A stretch of DNA of 52,317 nucleotides from Lentisphaerota bacterium (GTDB lineage Bacteria > Verrucomicrobiota > Lentisphaeria > Victivallales > Victivallaceae): contig SUVV01000018.1 in assembly GCA_015061805.1 (NCBI GenBank), positions 1 to 52,317 of the forward strand. The letters run 5' to 3'. How positions within the stretch are numbered: position 1 is the stretch's first letter; each line of letters begins with the position of its first letter. The notes below the pieces were generated by a model. That model saw only the letters and a program-made list of their open reading frames with translations. It had not been told where the DNA came from and searched no databases. Positions 43,831 through 52,206 of this stretch are shown here, piece by piece. The translations under genes and the position numbers were made by a program.

Positions 43831-46185
43831 ATGAAAATATTCTATACTTTGCTTGCAATTTCCGGTGTCGCTCTGCAGCTTTGCGCCGCCCCGTTGACCA
43901 TTGCAAAAAATGGCGAAGCCGCCGGACATATCGCGGTTGATATCAACGCTCCGCGTACGGTGCAGTTTGCCGCTTCTGAACTTCAGAACTATTTGCGTAA
44001 GATCACCTCAGCCCGCTATCCGGTTCAGCACAACGCCAACGGCTGGAAAGAAACCATCTTCATCCTCGGAACCAAAGATTGCCCCATCGTCAAACCGTTT
44101 CTGACTGGAAAAACCGCCGGTGAGATCGAAAAACTGGAATTTGACGGTTACGCAGTTTTCCGCCGTTCAAACAAAATCATCATCGTCGGCAACACCCCGC
44201 GCGGGGTACTCAATGGTGTCCACCGTTTCATTTACAAACACACCGACTTTATCTGGGTGCGCCCCTACAAGGAACTTGCGATCTACACCGAAAACCCCGA
44301 TCTCAAACTGGAAGTCAAAGATTACATCGACAATCCGGCATTCAGAAACCGCAGTTGGGGTGCCAACGGCAATATCGGCTCACGGAGTGATGAATATTTC
44401 ATGTACGTTTCCCGGCTGTGCAACAATAAGGTGTCCAGCATAACCCCGGCGATACTCGGGAAAGCCCTCGACCATGGTTTGGAACTGGAATTCGGCGGCG
44501 GACACAACATGTCAAGCCGCTGGCTGCCCAAAAAGAAATACGGAAAAACCAACCCCGAATACTACATGATGCTGGACGGAAAACGCCGTACCACCGGACG
44601 GGTCAATCTTTGCTACACCAATCAGGAAATGACCAGGACTTTCATCAAAGAAACGCTTGCCATCGCCCATAAACTGCCGGACTATTACAAAACGATCAAC
44701 ATCATGATCGACGATACTCAAGCGTATTGCGAGTGTTCTGAATGTATGAAGCCGATCAATCTCCCGGATGGAAGAGTTCTGGAACGCAGTCATGAAGCCT
44801 TCAAATCGACCCAGTTCTATATGTTCCTGAATCAGGTCGCCCGGGCAGTTGCCAAAGAGATCCCGCGTTTGCAGGTGAAGTGTTTCGGTTACTTCTTCAC
44901 CGCAGTTCCGCCGGAAATCCCGGTCGAAAAAAATATCCGCATCAGTTTCTGCCCATATGTCAGAAATGACAAAGAAACACTTCACGGTCCTTCCAACGCA
45001 AAATGGCTCGCCCGTACCAAAAAGTATGCGTCCATGAGTCCCGGCGTGATCTGGCGTGAATACTACTACTCCGGTGCCGGTTTCCCCCGCGCCCAGGCGA
45101 ATATCATCGCTCAGGATTTGCGTTTTATCAATTCAATCGGCGTCAAGATGATCTATTCGGAACTTTCCTGGGCTGACCGTCCGGATTTCCTCCGCGACCG
45201 GGAGGCAAAAGAACACGCATTCTTCGACATCACCGGTCCGGAATTCTGGACGATCAACATGCTCTTCTGGGATCCCTCCGCCGACCCCGATGCTCTGCGT
45301 AACGAATATATCAAACGCACCTACCGCGAAGGCGCCCCCGGCGTGTTGAAATTCTACAAACTGCTCCGCGACAGTTGGCTCAATGACCCGACCCCCAGCC
45401 GCTTCAACAGCAATTTCCGGGTTGACATGGGACACTATGTGGTCAACAAGAAACTGGTTGCCCCCTGCCGCGCCGCGCTCGCCGAAGGATTGAAAACCGT
45501 CAAAGATCCCCGTTCCAAAAAACAGTTGGAACAACTCTGCGCCACCTTTGAAAGCTGGCTCAAACTCGCTGAAGCCGGAAAAGTTTCCAAACAGTCGGTC
45601 ACCAAAACTGACAACCGTGAATTCCCGGGATTTGACTTTGACAGCGGCGCCTGGGCAAATGCCGGTGTCCTCCCGGCATTGCGCTTTTTGAATCAGCCGA
45701 TGCTGGAAGCCCCCGATAAAACTGAAATCAAATTCATGCACAACAGCGAAAAACTGTTTATCGCATTCCGCTGCAAGACAGCGGGCAAACTTCATGCGGC
45801 GAAAAACTCTCCCCGCGATGTCTGGCCCTCCGGCGACCGTGCCGAAATCTTCTTCGGTGCAGCCAACAACAACTACTACCACCTGGCTTTCAACTGCTTT
45901 GCCGACGGTACGACCGGCACCTACGATGCCATCAAAACCGACCGTAAGTGGAACTGCAACTGGGAGGTCAAAACCCGGCAGGCCGACGGCGAATGGCGCG
46001 CGGTGGTCACGATCCCTCTGGCCGATTTGAAGATCACTGTAGAACAGAATAATCGCGTGCGGGCGTTTTTCAGCCGTACCCGTTCGGCGCAGGGCAATTT
46101 TGACAGCGACGGTCACTCCAGCTGGGCAGGTGCCGTGCCGCACAACGTTAAAGCGTTCGGCGAATTGGAATTTGAACTTGAATAA
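43831..46185 (+). CDS. Secreted DUF4838-type protein with CBM9-like C-terminus (paralog 1)
   Basis: A 784-residue protein. The ATG at 43831 follows AAAGG and starts a signal peptide (YTLLAISGVALQLCAA). Then comes an N-terminal domain like that of alpha-glucuronidases (HIAVDINAPRTVQFAASELQ), a central DUF4838 region with C300, C302 and C305 (YCECSECM) and CFGYFFTAVPPEIPVEKNI. The C-terminal 190 residues are CBM9-like (FDFDSGAW, IKFMHNSEKLFIAFRCK, WPSGDRAEIFFG). DUF4838 proteins are putative glycoside hydrolases. An in-frame ATG at 43816 overlaps the previous stop but gives a poorer signal peptide. The paralog at 46211 is similar over most of its length. Confidence 0.85.
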   Translation: MKIFYTLLAISGVALQLCAAPLTIAKNGEAAGHIAVDINAPRTVQFAASELQNYLRKITSARYPVQHNANGWKETIFILGTKDCPIVKPFLTGKTAGEIEKLEFDGYAVFRRSNKIIIVGNTPRGVLNGVHRFIYKHTDFIWVRPYKELAIYTENPDLKLEVKDYIDNPAFRNRSWGANGNIGSRSDEYFMYVSRLCNNKVSSITPAILGKALDHGLELEFGGGHNMSSRWLPKKKYGKTNPEYYMMLDGKRRTTGRVNLCYTNQEMTRTFIKETLAIAHKLPDYYKTINIMIDDTQAYCECSECMKPINLPDGRVLERSHEAFKSTQFYMFLNQVARAVAKEIPRLQVKCFGYFFTAVPPEIPVEKNIRISFCPYVRNDKETLHGPSNAKWLARTKKYASMSPGVIWREYYYSGAGFPRAQANIIAQDLRFINSIGVKMIYSELSWADRPDFLRDREAKEHAFFDITGPEFWTINMLFWDPSADPDALRNEYIKRTYREGAPGVLKFYKLLRDSWLNDPTPSRFNSNFRVDMGHYVVNKKLVAPCRAALAEGLKTVKDPRSKKQLEQLCATFESWLKLAEAGKVSKQSVTKTDNREFPGFDFDSGAWANAGVLPALRFLNQPMLEAPDKTEIKFMHNSEKLFIAFRCKTAGKLHAAKNSPRDVWPSGDRAEIFFGAANNNYYHLAFNCFADGTTGTYDAIKTDRKWNCNWEVKTRQADGEWRAVVTIPLADLKITVEQNNRVRAFFSRTRSAQGNFDSDGHSSWAGAVPHNVKAFGELEFELE

Positions 46186-46210
46186 ACTTTTACATGGAGA
46201 ATAATCAATT

Positions 46211-48679
46211 ATGAGACTTTTTCTTTCATTACTGCTGCTGTGCGGTTCCGTTCAATTGCTGGCAGCACCGGCAAAAAAGGCTAAAGGTAAAGCGAAAACC
46301 AGGATTTCTGCCAAAGCCAAAGCCGGAGCGAAAACCAAAGCATCAAAACCGGGACGCGCACTCCCCATCGCTGACCGGGGCGAAGCCTGCGGACACATCG
46401 CGATCGACCTCAATGCGCCGCGTCCGGTTCAGTATGCCGCAAAAGAACTGCAGAACTATCTGAAAATGATCACCACTTCCCGCTATCCCATCCAGCACAA
46501 CGCCGAACTCAGTAGTTGGAAGCCGACCATTTTTATCCTCGGTACCAAAGATTGCCCGATCATCAAACAATATCTGGCCCCGGGCTCTTATCCCGAAAAA
46601 ACGGTAAAAAAATTGAAAGATGATGGTTACTGCGTAATTTCACGCAGCGGTAACAAACTTCTCATCATCGGCAACACCCCGCGCGGTGTGCTGAATGGCG
46701 TCCACCGCTTCATCTTCAAGCACACCGACTTCGTCTGGGTCCGCCCCTACAAGGAACTTGCGATCTATACCGAAGACCCAAATCTGAAACTCGTTGTCAA
46801 AGACTATGTGGATAACCCCAAATTCCGGATGCGCGGCTGGGGCGCCAACGGCAATCTTGCCGTCCGCAGTGAAGAGTATTTCATGTACGTTTCCCGTCTG
46901 GGCAACAACTGGGCGCCCGGCGGATCTTCCGATATCGTGCTCGGCCGTCAGCTTGATCACGGCTTCATCCTGGAATTCGGCGGCGGACACAATATGAGTA
47001 CCCTCTGGCTCCCCAAGAAAAAATACGGCAAAACCAATCCGGAATACTATATGCTCGTTGACGGAACCCGCCGTACCCAAGGTTACACCCAGTTGTGCTA
47101 CAGCAATCCGGAAATGGTCAAAACCTTTATCAAAGAGACTCTGGATATCGTTAAAACTTTGCCGGAATATTATGAAACGATCAATATCATGATCGACGAT
47201 ACCCCGGTTTTCTGCCAGTGCGAAAACTGTGAAAAACCGATCCGGCTGCCCAATGGCAACACCATTGAAAAGAGCAATGGATCCTATAAATCAACCTTGT
47301 TCTATATGTTCTTGAATCAGGTTGCCAGAGCGGTCGCCAAAGAACGCCCCGGCTTGGATGTCAAGTGTTTCGGCTACTTCTTTACCGCCGTTCCCCCGGC
47401 TGTTCCGGTCGAGAAAAATATCCGTATCAGCTTCTGCCCCTACGTCAGAAATGATAAGCAGACCCTCTTCGGTCCCACCAATATCAAATGGCTGGAACGC
47501 ACCAATAAATATGCCGAAATGAGTTCCGGTCTGATGTGGCGGGAATACTACTACTGCGCCCGCAAATTCCCGCGCGCGCAAAGCAACATCATCGCCACTG
47601 ACTTGCGCCATATCAACAAACGCGGTATCCGCATGATCTACGCAGAAACCTCCTGGGGCGACCGCCCCGGTTACCCCCGCGGTTCCACCGGTTACACTGA
47701 ACACAACTACTTCACGATGGTCGGCCCCGAATTCTGGACGATCAACATGCTCTACTGGGATCCCTGGCAGGACCCGGACGAACTGCGTAACGAATACATC
47801 AAGCGCACCTACCGCGAAGGTGCCGCCGGAGTTCAGAAGTTCTACAAGTATCTGCGTGACAGTTGGGTGAATGATCCCACACCTGCGGCATTCAACGATG
47901 ATTACCGCAACGACATGGGCTATTATGTTGTCAGCAAAAACCTGACCGAACCCTGCCGCGCGGCGCTGGCTGAAGCCGCTGCTGCAGTCAAAGATCCCCG
48001 TTCCAAAAAGCAGCTCGACCTTTTGATCGAAACCTTTGAATCATGGCTGAAACAGGCGGTCGCCGGAGCCAAAGCGGAACAGAAAGTTCCCAAAGCCGAC
48101 ATCCGCGAATTCCCCGGATTTGATTTTGATTCCGGAGCCTGGACCAAGGCGAACAAGATCGAGCCGATGACCAAAATGGGCAATGCCAAAGAAACTCACA
48201 AGATCCCGACCGAAATCAAAGTGCTTCATAACGGCGAAACCCTCTATATCGGAGTCCGCTGTCCCTTCGTTGGGACCCTGGAAGCCAACAAAGTATCCCC
48301 CAAGGATAAATGGCCCAGCGGCGATCATGCGGAAATCTTTATCAGCAATGAAAAAGACGGCTATTATCATCTGGCATTCAATTGCTACGCCAACGGTGAA
48401 AACGGCATCTACGATGCGATGGGAACCAATGCGTCATGGAATACCAAATGGGAAGCCTTCACCCAAATCAAAGACGGAGAATGGCGCGGTGTAGCGGTGA
48501 TTCCGTTGAAGTCGGTCAACATCAAAGTTGAGCAGAATAACAAAGTTCGCGCGCTCTTTTACCGTGTTCACCCCAAGCGCAGCGACATAAATGGCAGCCA
48601 CACTCAACACTCGACCTGGGCAGGCGGCCAAGTCCACTCTGCCAGCAGTTTCGGGCAGCTGGTATTCCTGCACGAATAA
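46211..48679 (+). CDS. Secreted DUF4838-type protein with Lys/Ala linker (paralog 2)
   Basis: An 822-residue paralog of the preceding protein with the same order: signal peptide (LFLSLLLLCGSVQLLAA), glucuronidase-N-like domain, DUF4838 region with CQCENC around residue 335, and CBM9-like C-terminus. It differs by an insert of about 30 residues rich in Lys and Ala (repeats of KAKAGAKTKASK) right after the signal peptide, absent from paralog 1. The insert might bind polyanions such as LPS or acidic glycans. GGAGA precedes the ATG; the gap to paralog 1 is 25 bases. A terminator ends the operon. Confidence 0.85.
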   Translation: MRLFLSLLLLCGSVQLLAAPAKKAKGKAKTRISAKAKAGAKTKASKPGRALPIADRGEACGHIAIDLNAPRPVQYAAKELQNYLKMITTSRYPIQHNAELSSWKPTIFILGTKDCPIIKQYLAPGSYPEKTVKKLKDDGYCVISRSGNKLLIIGNTPRGVLNGVHRFIFKHTDFVWVRPYKELAIYTEDPNLKLVVKDYVDNPKFRMRGWGANGNLAVRSEEYFMYVSRLGNNWAPGGSSDIVLGRQLDHGFILEFGGGHNMSTLWLPKKKYGKTNPEYYMLVDGTRRTQGYTQLCYSNPEMVKTFIKETLDIVKTLPEYYETINIMIDDTPVFCQCENCEKPIRLPNGNTIEKSNGSYKSTLFYMFLNQVARAVAKERPGLDVKCFGYFFTAVPPAVPVEKNIRISFCPYVRNDKQTLFGPTNIKWLERTNKYAEMSSGLMWREYYYCARKFPRAQSNIIATDLRHINKRGIRMIYAETSWGDRPGYPRGSTGYTEHNYFTMVGPEFWTINMLYWDPWQDPDELRNEYIKRTYREGAAGVQKFYKYLRDSWVNDPTPAAFNDDYRNDMGYYVVSKNLTEPCRAALAEAAAAVKDPRSKKQLDLLIETFESWLKQAVAGAKAEQKVPKADIREFPGFDFDSGAWTKANKIEPMTKMGNAKETHKIPTEIKVLHNGETLYIGVRCPFVGTLEANKVSPKDKWPSGDHAEIFISNEKDGYYHLAFNCYANGENGIYDAMGTNASWNTKWEAFTQIKDGEWRGVAVIPLKSVNIKVEQNNKVRALFYRVHPKRSDINGSHTQHSTWAGGQVHSASSFGQLVFLHE

Positions 48680-48684
48680 GCATG

Positions 48685-48717
48685 ATTGCGCGTTCCGCTT
48701 ATTGCAGAACGCGCAAT
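48685..48717 (+). terminator. Terminator of the DUF4838 operon
   Basis: ATTGCGCGTTC (48685-48695) pairs perfectly with GAACGCGCAAT (48707-48717), followed by ATTTTAC. Confidence 0.85.
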
Positions 48718-48786
48718 ATTTTACTAATTTCGGTGCCGGGAGTTGAAATTTATCACTTTCGGCGCTATTTTATAAAAACGTTTTGT

Positions 48787-48864
48787 CGGGATGTAGCGCA
48801 GTCTGGTTAGCGCGTCTGCTTTGGGAGCAGAAAGTCGGGGGTTCGAATCCCCCCATCCCGACCA
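48787..48864 (+). tRNA. tRNA-Pro (anticodon TGG)
   Basis: A 78-base cloverleaf with acceptor CGGGATG/CATCCCG, discriminator A and encoded CCA. The anticodon loop TTTGGGA on CTGCT/AGCAG gives TGG. The T-stem is GGGGG/CCCCC with TTCGAAT. Its 3' part is copied twice in the array behind it. Confidence 0.96.
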
Positions 48865-49312
48865 GTTTTTTGCAAAAATACATAAGCAATCCCATAAAAA
48901 AACAACTCCTGACTTTTACAAATTTATTTGTAAGTCAGGAGTTTTATTTTTTTATGATATTTTTTGCGTCGCAAAAAAATGGGATTGCTTACTTGGGTGA
49001 GGGTTGCCCTGCGCTGCTCGACCTGCGGTCTGCGCTGCTCACGCTCTGCGTCGCTTTGCTCCTTGTCGAATCCCCCCATCCCGACCAGTTTTTTGCAAAA
49101 ATACATAAGCAATCCCATAAAAAAATAAAACTCCTGACTTTTACAAATTTATTTGTAAGTCAGGAGTTTTATTTTTTTATGATATTTTTTGCGTCGCAAA
49201 AAAATGGGATTGCTTACTTGGGTGAGGGTTGCCCTGCGCTTCTCGACCAACGGTCTGCGATGCTCGCGCTCTGCGTCGCTTTGCTCCTTGTCGAATCCCC
49301 CCATCCCGACCA
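48865..49312. repeat. tRNA-Pro-tail tandem array
   Basis: Two units of about 225 bases each end in a tRNA-Pro 3' copy including CCA (GTCGAATCCCCCCATCCCGA + CCA, at 49065 and 49290). Each unit has TAAGCAATCCCAT/ATGGGATTGCTTA enclosing a terminator hairpin (first unit AACTCCTGACTT at 48904 with AAGTCAGGAGTT at 48932, then Ts) and TTTTTTGC(GTC)GCAAAAAA. The core follows: GGTTGCCCTGCGCTNCTCGA, then GACC(TGC or AAC)GGTC. This core is shared with the tRNA-Gln array although the tail is that of tRNA-Pro. The first copy's terminator ends tRNA-Pro. No gene is supported here. Confidence 0.93.
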
Positions 49313-49325
49313 GTTCAGACACTCA

Positions 49326-49358
49326 TCCGCAAGAGTTTACAACTTTTGCGGATTTTTT
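49326..49358 (+). terminator. Terminator after the tRNA-Pro array
   Basis: TCCGCAA (49326-49332) pairs with TTGCGGA (49346-49352), followed by six Ts. Confidence 0.8.
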
Positions 49359-49405
49359 GTTATATGTTGTAAAATGCTGCAAAAACCCGTCCATCGCAGT
49401 AGAAA

Positions 49406-49435
49406 TTACGGCATTTTTACGGCACGATTACGGCA
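49406..49435. repeat. Three TTACGGCA direct repeats in 11-base phase
   Basis: TTACGGCA occurs at 49406, 49417 and 49428, exactly 11 bases apart, so all three face the same side of the helix. This layout suits cooperative binding by a protein. It lies about 95 bases beyond the tRNA-Pro array. The 372-base gap 49313-49684 otherwise holds two terminators, a promoter and a palindrome, and no gene I can support. Confidence 0.7.
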
Positions 49436-49490
49436 TGATACTTCTCTCAACCTCTGGTCCCTATATATTTTACTTTAATAAGTGGTCTTG

Positions 49491-49520
49491 GTTGCAGTTG
49501 AAAACTCACTGCAACTTTTT
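49491..49520 (+). terminator. Terminator before the oxidoreductase gene
   Basis: GTTGCAGT (49491-49498) pairs with ACTGCAAC (49508-49515), followed by five Ts. It suggests that a transcript of the array region ends here. Confidence 0.8.
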
Positions 49521-49535
49521 ATACTACTACGTAAC

Positions 49536-49564
49536 TTGAAATTGTAAAACAGCTATGCTATATT
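49536..49564 (+). promoter_or_regulatory. Promoter of the Gfo/Idh/MocA gene
   Basis: TTGAAA (49536-49541), 17 bases and TATATT (49559-49564). The expected start near 49571 leaves a leader of about 115 bases that contains the palindrome at 49617. Confidence 0.65.
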
Positions 49565-49616
49565 ATTTTATGTAACGCAGACAACATGGTTCGTGTTTTT
49601 GTTTTTTAACGTCTGA

Positions 49617-49628
49617 TTGCTCGAGCAA
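49617..49628. promoter_or_regulatory. Candidate LacI-type operator
   Basis: TTGCTCGAGCAA is a perfect 12-bp palindrome with a central CG, the size and symmetry of LacI-family operators. It is downstream of the promoter, where a bound repressor would block elongation. A 9-of-12 match precedes the LacI-type gene. Confidence 0.6.
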
Positions 49629-49684
49629 CACGGCTATTGACGGATGTTGGTTCAGGCAGACAGAAAAGGAGCTTTTGGAAGATC

Positions 49685-50869
49685 ATGAAGACGCACAAAA
49701 TCGGTATCATCGGGGTATACGGCAGAGGCAAACACGCCTACAAGGCTCACCGCCCGGAACAGGGATTTGAAATCGTTATGGGAGCTGATCCCTTCGGTCC
49801 GCCGGCACGTCAGACCAAGTCTCCTGAATTCAAGACCTTTACTGAAACGTTTCCCAATGCTTCTCTGGTCGCTGATTATAAAGAACTTCTTGCCAATAAA
49901 GAGATCGAAACGGTCTTTATCATGAGTCCGGACTACTGCCATGAAGAACAGGCTGTCGCCGCTCTGGAAGCCGGGAAAAATGTTTATCTGGAAAAACCCA
50001 TGGCGATCACCCTCGAAGGATGTGACAAAATCCTGCGTACCGCGTTCCGTACTAAAAAGAAGATCTTCCTCGGTCACAATATGCGCTATTTTCCGGTCGT
50101 ACTCAAAATGAAAGAGATCATTGATTCCGGACTTATCGGTGATATCCAATGCGGTTGGTGCCGTCACTTTGTCGGTTACGGCGGCGATGCCTACTTCCGC
50201 GACTGGCACTCTGAACAGAAAAACACCTGCGGATTGCTTTTGCAGAAAGGTGCCCACGATATTGATGTGATGCATTGGTTGATGGGTTCGGCGACCCGCC
50301 GGGTGGTCGGTATGGGTATGCTCAGCGTTTACGACAAATGCGCCCGCCGGAGCGAAAGTGAACCGGGCGATGCCGCCTGGAGCGAAGCGCAGTATCCGCC
50401 GCTGACCCAGACCGGATTTTCTCCTGTTATCGACGTCGAAGATCACAACATGGTGATGATGCAGCTTGCCAATGGCGCACAGGCGACCTATCTGCAGTGC
50501 CACTATTCACCCGAAGCCGAACGCAACTACACTTTTATCGGTACCAGAGGTAGAGTGGAAAATATCGGCGACCACGGCGAGTGCAAAGTCCATGTTTGGA
50601 CCAAGCGCGGGCCGCGTGAAACTCCCGATATCGTTTACAATATGAAACCGGTTGCCGGAGGACACGGCGGAGCTGACGGCCCGATCATCGACAACTTCCT
50701 CGACTTTATTGCCAATGGCGCAAAGACCAATGCCAATCCGGTCGCTGCCCGTGATGCGGTAGCAGTGGGGGTGCTCGGTCACTATTCCATGCGCAACGGC
50801 AATGTGCCGCAGGAAATTCCGCAGCTCGAACCGGAATTGCTCGAATATTTCGCCAATAATCAGCAGTAA
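49685..50869 (+). CDS. Gfo/Idh/MocA family oxidoreductase
   Basis: A 394-residue NAD(P)-dependent sugar or inositol-type dehydrogenase. The Rossmann start is KIGIIGVYGRGKHAY. The family signature VYLEKPMAIT carries the catalytic Lys, and GLLLQKGAHDIDVMHWLMGS provides the His of the second domain. There is no signal peptide, so it is cytosolic. The ATG at 49685 follows GGAAG; an upstream TTG is less likely. With the LacI-type regulator behind it, it looks like a small sugar-catabolic locus. The substrate is unknown. Confidence 0.92.
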   Translation: MKTHKIGIIGVYGRGKHAYKAHRPEQGFEIVMGADPFGPPARQTKSPEFKTFTETFPNASLVADYKELLANKEIETVFIMSPDYCHEEQAVAALEAGKNVYLEKPMAITLEGCDKILRTAFRTKKKIFLGHNMRYFPVVLKMKEIIDSGLIGDIQCGWCRHFVGYGGDAYFRDWHSEQKNTCGLLLQKGAHDIDVMHWLMGSATRRVVGMGMLSVYDKCARRSESEPGDAAWSEAQYPPLTQTGFSPVIDVEDHNMVMMQLANGAQATYLQCHYSPEAERNYTFIGTRGRVENIGDHGECKVHVWTKRGPRETPDIVYNMKPVAGGHGGADGPIIDNFLDFIANGAKTNANPVAARDAVAVGVLGHYSMRNGNVPQEIPQLEPELLEYFANNQQ

Positions 50870-50947
50870 AACAACTTTGCAGCTTGATTTATTGAAGTTT
50901 CTGTGATTTATACGGGATGACCGTAACGTTTATTAAACAACATTGAG

Positions 50948-50959
50948 TTGCTCGTGCGG
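50948..50959. promoter_or_regulatory. Candidate second operator before the LacI-type gene
   Basis: TTGCTCGTGCGG matches 9 of 12 bases of the palindrome at 49617 and lies 14 bases before the regulator's start codon, consistent with autoregulation. Confidence 0.4.
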
Positions 50960-50972
50960 CATAGAGGAAATA

Positions 50973-51950
50973 ATGATACGCGGAAAAGATATAGCAGAGA
51001 TGGTGGGGGTTTCCCGGCAGGCGGTGACTGCGGTATTGAGCGGCAGCCGCCCGAATTGTGTTTCCAAAGAGAAGCGTGAAGCTATTTTGCGGATCGCTTC
51101 AGAGCATAATTATCATCCGAACTATGCGGCAAAAGCATTGAAAACCGGAAAGAGCAATATCGTCGGAGTGGTTATGCCGCCGTGGGGCAATCCTTATATT
51201 GCAGAGTTGTGTATGGCAATGCAGCAGGCATTGGCGGCAAAGGGTTATACTGCATTTTTTACCGTTGACAACAATTACAATCCGGTGCCGGGTAATCTGG
51301 AACAGCTGCTTTCTCTGCCGTTGGCAGGAGTAATAACTGTTGCCTCGATGCTGCTGCCGGACAATATGGATATTCCGGTGGTGAGTTATTTTCATGATGA
51401 TCCGCGTTTTGACAGTGTCTGTCCGGATGCCGGACTCAACTCGGCTGTCTGTATTGACTATCTGAAAAAATGCGGACACCGCAAAATCGGTTATCTGGGT
51501 GCGAAAAGAGATTCCAGATTCAAGTTTCTGAACAGTAATGCATTGAACTGCGGTCTGGAATTTCATGAACGCTGGCAAATAGACCATCTGTATGCATCTG
51601 AAGAGGATACTTTTTCCAAACTGCTGAAATGCAATCGTAATCAGGATCTGCCGACAGCCCTCATTATCCACAATGATGTTTTAGCATTAAAAGTGATACG
51701 TTCTATTTACGAACACGGTTACAGAGTACCGGAAGATTTCAGCGTCATCGGGCATGATAATATTCCCTGTTGCCAAAGTATGGTACCGGCATTGACCACG
51801 ATGAGTTACGGCACTCCGGTTGAAATTGTCGGTCCGATGGTCGAACTTCTGATAAAGCAGATAAAAAATCCTGCTTCTCCACGGCAGAAAATTATGCTTA
51901 AACCGGAATTGATTGAACGTGAAACTGTTTTTGATTTAACAAAAAACTGA
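50973..51950 (+). CDS. LacI-family transcriptional regulator
   Basis: A 325-residue repressor-type regulator. The N-terminal helix-turn-helix is MIRGKDIAEMVGVSRQAVTA with the hinge helix NYHPNYAAKALKTG. A periplasmic-binding-protein-like sugar domain follows (NIVGVVMPPWGNPYIAEL, then CGHRKIGYLGAKRDS, then DFSVIGHDNIPCCQSMVPAL and TTMSYGTP). AGGAAATA precedes the ATG at 50973. It follows the oxidoreductase by about 100 bases and probably controls it in response to a sugar. Confidence 0.93.
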   Translation: MIRGKDIAEMVGVSRQAVTAVLSGSRPNCVSKEKREAILRIASEHNYHPNYAAKALKTGKSNIVGVVMPPWGNPYIAELCMAMQQALAAKGYTAFFTVDNNYNPVPGNLEQLLSLPLAGVITVASMLLPDNMDIPVVSYFHDDPRFDSVCPDAGLNSAVCIDYLKKCGHRKIGYLGAKRDSRFKFLNSNALNCGLEFHERWQIDHLYASEEDTFSKLLKCNRNQDLPTALIIHNDVLALKVIRSIYEHGYRVPEDFSVIGHDNIPCCQSMVPALTTMSYGTPVEIVGPMVELLIKQIKNPASPRQKIMLKPELIERETVFDLTKN

Positions 51951-51965
51951 AAGGGAAAGTTTGAA

Positions 51966-52157
51966 ATGACACAAAAGAGAACATTTACTTTGATCGAACT
52001 GCTGGTGAAAAGATCCCATCTCTGCTGTGATCGTGTTTATGGCAAAGAAGAAGGTTTTTCACCTGCCCATGGGCAGGTGAAGCTGTACAGCTTCACCTTA
52101 ATAGAGCTTCTTGTGGTAATAGCCATCATCACTATCCTGCCGGTGCAGAATTTCTGA
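51966..52157 (+). pseudogene. Broken chimeric pseudopilin with two FTLIELL segments
   Basis: GGGAAAG precedes the ATG. The 63-residue product reads [14 protein letters not shown], a 28-residue stretch (KRSHLCCDRVYGKEEG...KLYS), then a second [12 protein letters not shown] and stops at PVQNF. The body of a pseudopilin is missing. The two FTLIELLV copies use different codons, so this is not a fresh tandem duplication but a joining of two leader segments. The second leader carries a palindrome pair. It follows the LacI-type gene by 15 bases. It could also be an intact short peptide, but the abrupt end suggests a remnant. Confidence 0.75.
52058..52097. repeat. Palindrome pair in pseudopilin leader codons
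   Basis: A 24-bp perfect palindrome centred on CATG (52058-52081, half TTCACCTGCCCA) overlaps by 6 bases a 22-bp perfect palindrome centred on GTAC (52076-52097, half GGTGAAGCTGT). The order TTCACC, GGTGAA, TTCACC again gives a shared middle arm, as at 37875. Confidence 0.92.
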
Positions 52158-52177
52158 CTCTTACATCTTTCTTTTTC

Positions 52178-52206
52178 TTGATTATCAAGTATTTGTGATT
52201 TACAAT
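52178..52206 (+). promoter_or_regulatory. Candidate promoter near the window end
   Basis: TTGATT (52178-52183), 17 bases and TACAAT (52201-52206). Any gene it serves would begin beyond the window. The last 160 bases are AT-rich and show no gene. Confidence 0.35.

Noticed and set aside
48783-49539. Reading frame starting within tRNA-Pro and its array
   Set aside because: Covers the tRNA and its repeats; not a protein gene.
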